Shown piece by piece: positions 58,915 through 64,000 of a DNA stretch of 64,000 nucleotides. The translations under genes were made by a program, and so were the position numbers. Each line of letters opens with the position of its first letter. Position 1 is the stretch's first letter. Origin of the DNA: an uncultured Alistipes sp. (GTDB taxonomy: Bacteria > Bacteroidota > Bacteroidia > Bacteroidales > Rikenellaceae). Below the pieces are notes generated by a model. It had not been told where the DNA came from. It searched no databases and saw only the letters and a list, made by a program, of their open reading frames with translations. The DNA lies in assembly GCA_938014215.1 (NCBI GenBank), contig CALLRW010000042.1, positions 1 to 64,000 on the forward strand, read 5' to 3'.

Positions 58915-59538
58915 ATGATGGAAATATTGATGAATTACCGAAAAATAGCCAATACGCTTTCGTGGGTGTTGCATCCCTTCCTGCAGCCGATCTACCTGAT
59001 GGTGGTGCTGCTGACGATGACCACCTTTGCCCACTATCCCGTCGGGGTGAAGTTCTACCTGATGTGGGTGGTGGTACTCTATGCGATCATCATCCCGTTC
59101 CTGGCACTCGGGGTGCTGCGTTCGCTGGGGCGGATCTCCAGCTTCAAGGTCGATGACCGTCGCGAACGCATCTGGCCGCTGCTGATCGGAACGGCGTGTT
59201 ATGTACTTTGTGCGCTGACCTTCGCGAAGATTCCGTCGGCGATCTTTCTGCGCAAGTTCATGGTGGCGGCGGCCTGTTGCGAGGCGATGTGCCTTGTGGT
59301 GTCGCTGCGCTGGAAGATCAGCCTCCATCTGACGGGTATGGGTGCGCTGGTGGCACTGCTCGTGGTGATGAACATCGTCGGGGTGGGCAACATGCTGCTC
59401 CCGCTGATGGTGACGATTCTCTGTGCCGGAGCCCTGGCCTCGGCACGGCTCTATCTCGGCTGTCACAACGGGGCGCAGGTTCTGGCCGGATTCTGCGGCG
59501 GTTTTGCCGTGGCGCTGCTGGCCGTGCTGTTCCTGTAG
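58915..59538 (+). CDS. Membrane protein, possibly PAP2-related
   Basis: The 207-residue protein has about six hydrophobic segments. The end reads ARLYLGCHNGAQVLAGFCGGF, which resembles the third PAP2 phosphatase motif (SRxxLGxHxxxDVxAG) with Arg and His kept. The first two PAP2 motifs are not visible, so the phosphatase activity is doubtful. The start is one of two adjacent ATG codons (58915 or 58918). A strong terminator follows. Confidence 0.72.
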   Translation: MMEILMNYRKIANTLSWVLHPFLQPIYLMVVLLTMTTFAHYPVGVKFYLMWVVVLYAIIIPFLALGVLRSLGRISSFKVDDRRERIWPLLIGTACYVLCALTFAKIPSAIFLRKFMVAAACCEAMCLVVSLRWKISLHLTGMGALVALLVVMNIVGVGNMLLPLMVTILCAGALASARLYLGCHNGAQVLAGFCGGFAVALLAVLFL

Positions 59539-59584
59539 AATGACAGCCGGGTTGATTTATCCCCGTTGTCAACAAGAAAATCCG

Positions 59585-59631
59585 AAAAACGAAGAAGGGA
59601 AGATAGAGATGTCTTCTCTTCTTCGTTTTTT
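59585..59631 (+). terminator. Intrinsic terminator after the PAP2-like gene
   Basis: Long arms, ACGAAGAAG-G-GAAGA and TCTTC-T-CTTCTTCGT, with A and T runs outside. It is usable on both strands. Confidence 0.88.
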
Positions 59632-59651
59632 GCATGTTCATGGCTGTTTTG

Positions 59652-59675
59652 CACGGTGTGTGCGCACACACCGTG
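59652..59675. promoter_or_regulatory. Perfect 24-bp palindrome upstream of susC
   Basis: CACGGTGTGTGC is followed directly by its reverse complement GCACACACCGTG. It is 65 bp before the likely -7 element of susC and has no T run on either side, so it looks more like a binding site for a dimeric regulator than a terminator. Confidence 0.5.
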
Positions 59676-59739
59676 TATAAATGTATGATTGTTTCAATCA
59701 GATGTACGCTATTTTCACCTCTTCGTCACCGGGTACCTT

Positions 59740-59747
59740 AATTTTGT
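59740..59747 (+). promoter_or_regulatory. -7 element of the susC operon
   Basis: TAATTTTG matches TAnnTTTG, about 107 nt before the susC start. The leader between holds short hairpins (ATTCGA..TCGAAT). Confidence 0.45.
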
Positions 59748-59854
59748 ACTACCATTATACCAACCTGTTACCATGAAATGACGAAACTGAGACGCTGACG
59801 GCCATTCGAATCTCGAATTGGCTCGAGAACTAACTGCAACCTAAACTAATCTGT

Positions 59855-62800
59855 ATGAACAAAACTACTAAGCTAACGGATTCCGGAACGGAGCGGTGTG
59901 GCTTTTTGCTGCTATTATCGTTCGTTCTGGTCTTGTGTGTCCTGCCGGTCAAGGAGGGTATCTCCGCGCCTGTGGGAGCGACTCCTCCGGCCAAGGCGCA
60001 GGCCGGAAAGGAGTATCGCATTACGGGCTCTGTTGTCGATCCGACGGGTCTCCCGATCATTGGGGCCAACGTCATTGTGCAGGGAACAACGATTGGAACG
60101 ACAACCGATGTGAAAGGCGCTTTTACACTGGACGTGCCTCCCAAGGGAGCTATTCAGGTCTCTTATCTGGGTTATCGGACGCAAACGATTGCCCTTACCG
60201 GGCAGACCCAATATATTGTTACGTTGCATGAGAATCCCACAACATTGCAGGATGTTGTGGTGGTTGGTTACGGAGTGCAACGCAAGGAGAGTGTTGTGGG
60301 TGCCATTTCTCAGGTAAAGGGAGATGCTCTGGTCGATGCCGGAGTGTCGAACATTACGAATGCTTTGGCCGGAAAGCTCTCCGGTGTGACTACGATCCAG
60401 ACTTCGGGACAGCCTGGTCAGAATGATGCCGAGATTCTGATTCGAGGCGTGTCGAGCTTCAGCAACTCGAATCCGTTGGTGTTGGTCGACGGTGTCGAAC
60501 GTGATTTTTCAACGATCGATCCCCAGGAGGTTGCCAATATTTCGGTTTTGAAGGATGCCTCGGCAACTGCCGTGTTCGGAGCCAAGGGTGCCAATGGTGT
60601 CATCATCGTGACAACCAAGAGCGGTCAGGAGGGAAAGCCCAAGATGGATTTCTCGTTTTCGACCGGTTTTGCAGTCCCGATAAACACCCCTGAGCATATT
60701 GATTCCTACCGTACGATGTCGTTGATGAACGTGGCCAAGATGAATGACCAGCAGTTCTCGTCATTGACTTCTCAGGAGATTCTCAACGAGTATCGTCACC
60801 CTTCGACCCGGCTCAATTCGTTGCGTTATCCCGATGTCAACTGGCTCGACGAGATGACCGATTCGTTTGCATCGACGATCAATGCCAACTTCAATATTCA
60901 GGGAGGTACGCGTTTCGTGAAATATTTCGCCTCGGTAGGCTATGCGCACGAAGGTTCGATCTTCAAGGGAATCCAGGATGGAAAAGTCGATTCGCGCTAT
61001 TATTACAACCGCTTCAACTACCGGGTGAATCTTGATTTCAACGTCACTTCGTCAACCACCGTATCGTTCAAACTGGGCGGCAATGTGGGGATCAAGAACA
61101 AGCCCCAACCCCAGGATGGAGATGACGGTATGTGGAAATACATATTTGGCAGCAGTACGGCCAAATATCCGATGTACTATCCTTCGTGGGTGCTTGAGGA
61201 GGTTCCCGACCTGGATTATCCCGATGCAACGGGAGACCGCCTGATCAGCGAGGCCGACCAGACGACCGGAAACCCCTATTATCAGATGATGCGCGGCCGT
61301 TTTATTCAGTTGACGGATTCGAAACTCTTTTCGGACCTGATCATCAATCAGAAGCTTGATTTTATTACGAAGGGGCTTTCCGTGCAGGGCAAGGTCTCGT
61401 TGAGCACCTATTACAAATATACGACCCTGCGTACGGAGTACGACCGTCCGGCCTGGTATCTGGATTTCGACAAGATCGGGACCGATGAGAATCCCTGGCG
61501 GCGGACCGGCGACAACGGGTATCTCTATGTTCCCAATCCGATGTACACGACGGCGGGCAATGCGCTGCAGGATGGCTATTATCTGGATCTTTACTACGAT
61601 CTTTCGCTCAATTACAACCGCACATTCGGCCGTCATACCGTTACCGGACTCTTCCTTTTCAACCGTCAGGAACAGGATAAGGGATCCGATTTCCCGTATT
61701 ACAACGAGGCGCTTGTCGCACGTGCGACGTATGATTTTGCGCATAAATACCTCGTCGAACTCAATATGGGCTATACGGGTTCGGAGCGGTTTGCCCCGGG
61801 AAACCGTTTTGGATTCTTCCCTTCGGGCGCCGTGGGTTGGGTGCTTTCCGAGGAGCGCTTCTTTGAACCGCTGAAACCCTGGTTCAGCAAGTTCAAGATC
61901 CGCTACTCGCAGGGTCTGGTAGGTAGCGACTACGCCAACAACCGATGGCTCTACATGAGCGAGTATTCGAAGGATGGCAACGGCCATATCGTGGAGGACA
62001 AGATTGCCAACAGTTCGGTTCAGTGGGAGCAGGCCATGAAGCGCGATCTGGGTATCGAGATGGGCTTTTTCAACGACGATCTTCATCTGACGGTCGATCT
62101 GTTCGACGAGAAACGAACCAAGATGCTGATTTCCGTGGACAACACCACGCCGATGTGGATCGGAAACACCTCCAAGGAGTTGAACAAGGGTGAGATCAAG
62201 AAACACGGTCTGGAACTCGAACTCTCCTATCGGAAACAGCTCAACCGCGACTGGACGCTGTTTGCCGGAGGAAACTTCTCGTTCAACGAGAACCGTATTC
62301 TCTATACGGATGATCCGCTCTATGCCCTGCCTCATCAAAAGGAGATCGGAACGGCTCTGGGAGCCCAGTTGAGCGGAGCCTATCTGATCGGCAACGGTTA
62401 TCTGACCTCCGTGGATGACATTCACAGCAATTTCCTGCCGGGTTCGGTGAGCGACGTCGTCGTGGGCGACTACAAGTTCCTCGATTTTACGGCTGACGGC
62501 AAGATCGACAAGGATGACCTTGCCCGTATGGAGGGTTCGATCTATCCGCCCATTGCCTATGCATTCAATGCCGGCTTCAGATGGAAGGGTCTGGATGTGA
62601 ATATTCTCTTTCAGGGCTATGCGAAGAAGTGGGTCAATTTCGATCAGATGTACGAGTGGGAGTTCTATAAGGGCAACTACCGTACGCACCTTTCGTCGCT
62701 GGATTATTGGTCGCCGTCGAATCCTGGCGGAAACCACGCTGCGGTACACTATTCGTCATCGAATTTTGCCAATATGAGCTGGTCGGGTTATAACGAGAGT

Positions 62801-63073
62801 GCCACGACGGGCGGTTACAATGCCAAGCTGCAGGGACGTTCGTGGCGTCGGGCCGACTTCCTGCGACTCAAGGAGGTTTCGATCAGTTATACCTGGAGAG
62901 GTCCCAAGATCAATCGCGCGCTGGGGGTTCAGGCCCTGAAGGTGTATGCCACGGGTAATAACCTGCTGACCTTTACGGATCTGCTCGAAGGTGATCCCGA
63001 AAGCAAGTACCTGGTGTGGGGTCAGTATCCGCAGATGATGACGATCAAACTGGGTCTTCAGGTTTCGTTCTAA
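59855..63073 (+). CDS. SusC/RagA-type TonB-dependent glycan (or peptide) transporter
   Basis: The 1072-residue outer-membrane protein has a signal peptide with a long N-region, a CarboxypepD-like domain (about 54-130: ITGSVVDPTGLPIIGANVIVQGTTIGTTTD), the TonB box (DVVVVGYG), a plug with VLVDGVERDFSTIDPQEVANISVLKDASATAVFGAKGANGVIIVTTK, and the barrel ending in LGLQVSF. With the SusD homologue after it, it forms the uptake pair of a polysaccharide (or protein) utilisation locus. GC content seems lower than in the core genes. The substrate is not told by the sequence. Confidence 0.95.
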   Translation: MNKTTKLTDSGTERCGFLLLLSFVLVLCVLPVKEGISAPVGATPPAKAQAGKEYRITGSVVDPTGLPIIGANVIVQGTTIGTTTDVKGAFTLDVPPKGAIQVSYLGYRTQTIALTGQTQYIVTLHENPTTLQDVVVVGYGVQRKESVVGAISQVKGDALVDAGVSNITNALAGKLSGVTTIQTSGQPGQNDAEILIRGVSSFSNSNPLVLVDGVERDFSTIDPQEVANISVLKDASATAVFGAKGANGVIIVTTKSGQEGKPKMDFSFSTGFAVPINTPEHIDSYRTMSLMNVAKMNDQQFSSLTSQEILNEYRHPSTRLNSLRYPDVNWLDEMTDSFASTINANFNIQGGTRFVKYFASVGYAHEGSIFKGIQDGKVDSRYYYNRFNYRVNLDFNVTSSTTVSFKLGGNVGIKNKPQPQDGDDGMWKYIFGSSTAKYPMYYPSWVLEEVPDLDYPDATGDRLISEADQTTGNPYYQMMRGRFIQLTDSKLFSDLIINQKLDFITKGLSVQGKVSLSTYYKYTTLRTEYDRPAWYLDFDKIGTDENPWRRTGDNGYLYVPNPMYTTAGNALQDGYYLDLYYDLSLNYNRTFGRHTVTGLFLFNRQEQDKGSDFPYYNEALVARATYDFAHKYLVELNMGYTGSERFAPGNRFGFFPSGAVGWVLSEERFFEPLKPWFSKFKIRYSQGLVGSDYANNRWLYMSEYSKDGNGHIVEDKIANSSVQWEQAMKRDLGIEMGFFNDDLHLTVDLFDEKRTKMLISVDNTTPMWIGNTSKELNKGEIKKHGLELELSYRKQLNRDWTLFAGGNFSFNENRILYTDDPLYALPHQKEIGTALGAQLSGAYLIGNGYLTSVDDIHSNFLPGSVSDVVVGDYKFLDFTADGKIDKDDLARMEGSIYPPIAYAFNAGFRWKGLDVNILFQGYAKKWVNFDQMYEWEFYKGNYRTHLSSLDYWSPSNPGGNHAAVHYSSSNFANMSWSGYNESATTGGYNAKLQGRSWRRADFLRLKEVSISYTWRGPKINRALGVQALKVYATGNNLLTFTDLLEGDPESKYLVWGQYPQMMTIKLGLQVSF

Positions 63074-63086
63074 TCCTAAATCCTAA

Positions 63087-64000
63087 ATGACAATGAAAAC
63101 CGGAAAAGAGATATTGAAGCATCTGTTTATCGGATCGGTGATGCTCTTTATGGCAGTCGGGATGACGTCGTGCCTGGAGGAGTATCTGGATAAGGCGCCG
63201 GATGCCGGACTCGATGAAAAGGAGGTCTTCTCGAAATACGCCAACTTCAAAAGTTATTTTTATGCGGTCTACGACGGAGCCAATTTCAACATCAAGGCTC
63301 ATTATCCGTTGTGGTTTGCGGGCAACAATCAGAAATTCACGATGGAGGCCTTGACCGACATCTGCGACATGACCCGTATTCAGCGGTGTCAGCCCGGAAA
63401 GATGGGAGATGGTTCGCAGGTGACGTGGGCCGTGGGGTACAACTCGGATGCAGCCTCGAAAACGGCCAAAGTGCCTTATTCGTGGAAGGTGATCCGAGTC
63501 TGCAACATGGCCATCGAAAAGATCGACATGCTGCAGGATGCTACCGAGCGCGAGAAGGAGGATCTGCTGGCTCAGGCCTATTTCGTGCGGGCCTATGCCC
63601 ATTTTGAGCTCTTCCGCCTGTATGGATCGCTGCCCTACATTGACAAGGTGCTGGGGTCGGATGACGAATGGGATCTGCCCCGACTGTCGGATTACGATTA
63701 TTGCCAGCGGGTGGCTGCCGATTTCAAGACTGCGGCCGAACACTTCGACAAGGCGGGGCTCATGCGGCGTGATCCGGCCTCGGGATCGGGCCATTTGGCG
63801 GCTCCCGATCAGGACAAGCCCAATGGCGTGACGGCCCTGGCCATGCGGGGGCGAGCCTTGCTCTATGCGGCCAGCCCGCTGAGCAACGCTCAACAGGACA
63901 AGACCCTCTGGGAGGAGGCGGCCGTTGCCAACTGGGAGGCTTATCAGGCTGCCTATGAGTATGGCTATCGGCTGCTCTCGAAGGCGGAATATACCAAGAA
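63087..64000 (+). CDS. SusD/RagB-type surface lipoprotein (partial, runs off the window)
   Basis: The frame opens 13 bp after susC with MTMKTGKEILKHLFIGS (a second ATG is at 63093). It has a lipobox (GMTSC, Cys27 from the second start) and continues as EEYLDKAPDAGLDEKEVFSKYANF, typical of SusD N-termini. The helical TPR-like part holds LLAQAYFVRAYAHFELFRLYGSLPYI, the best-known SusD stretch. About 300 residues are within the window and no stop is reached. It would bind the glycan on the cell surface above SusC. Confidence 0.93.
   Translation, partial: MTMKTGKEILKHLFIGSVMLFMAVGMTSCLEEYLDKAPDAGLDEKEVFSKYANFKSYFYAVYDGANFNIKAHYPLWFAGNNQKFTMEALTDICDMTRIQRCQPGKMGDGSQVTWAVGYNSDAASKTAKVPYSWKVIRVCNMAIEKIDMLQDATEREKEDLLAQAYFVRAYAHFELFRLYGSLPYIDKVLGSDDEWDLPRLSDYDYCQRVAADFKTAAEHFDKAGLMRRDPASGSGHLAAPDQDKPNGVTALAMRGRALLYAASPLSNAQQDKTLWEEAAVANWEAYQAAYEYGYRLLSKAEYTK

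Overview
The window looks like a chromosomal segment of a gut-type Bacteroidales bacterium, most likely Alistipes or a close relative. The evidence is a GC-rich genome with long spurious antisense frames, many Bacteroidetes promoters (TTTG, 19-20 bp, TAnnTTTG), a SusC/SusD pair at the right edge, TonB-dependent outer-membrane proteins and lipoproteins, and an anaerobic class III ribonucleotide reductase. The genus is an inference from style and gene content. No rRNA, tRNA, CRISPR array or complete insertion sequence was seen.

Left part (1-21 kb). A possible SusD tail and a truncated lipoprotein gene are followed by about 1.2 kb without a credible gene. Then come a minus-strand operon (two-part ThrE-type exporter plus a DUF6064 membrane protein) and nrdD-nrdG behind a cobalamin riboswitch. 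A lipid-linked sugar module follows (GT39-type transferase and GtrA on the plus strand, GT87-type transferase and polyprenyl-phosphate mannose synthase-like GT2 on the minus strand). After it lie AlkD, a GNAT enzyme overlapping an AsmA-like protein, a small 2TM / membrane protein / winged-helix operon, a small GNAT protein, MutY, and a ZIP plus CaCA cation-transporter pair.

Central part (21.3-45.2 kb). This is a plus-strand nucleotide-biosynthesis locus. It holds every step to UMP (pyrC-carA-carB-pyrK-pyrD-pyrF-glutaredoxin-like-pyrE-pyrB) followed by nearly every step to IMP (purE-purK-purL-purC-purF-purM-purN-purH-purD) and folD, which handles one-carbon units. Only purB is missing for IMP. 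Each half begins with a full promoter and a leader holding a short ORF and an intrinsic terminator before the first structural gene. The pyr leader resembles enterobacterial pyrBI attenuation (U-rich tract, leader stop codon inside the terminator stem). The pur leader resembles trp-type attenuation but has a cluster of glutamine codons. These two leaders are the most interesting signals in the window.

Right part (45.4-64 kb). The minus strand carries a DUF2156-GNAT fusion, an LtaS-like sulfatase-fold membrane protein, nadC, a TonB-dependent receptor with a downstream lipoprotein, a LuxR-type regulator with a degenerate receiver, rlmH, and a GH2-like protein lacking catalytic residues. The plus strand carries asnS, rpoN, a membrane protein, and the susC/susD start of a glycan-utilisation locus that runs off the window.

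A recurring oddity is that many intergenic spacers, mostly just after stop codons, hold GC-rich degenerate tandem repeats. Each spacer has its own unit (9, 12/13, 15-19, about 22, 23-27 or 35 bp).
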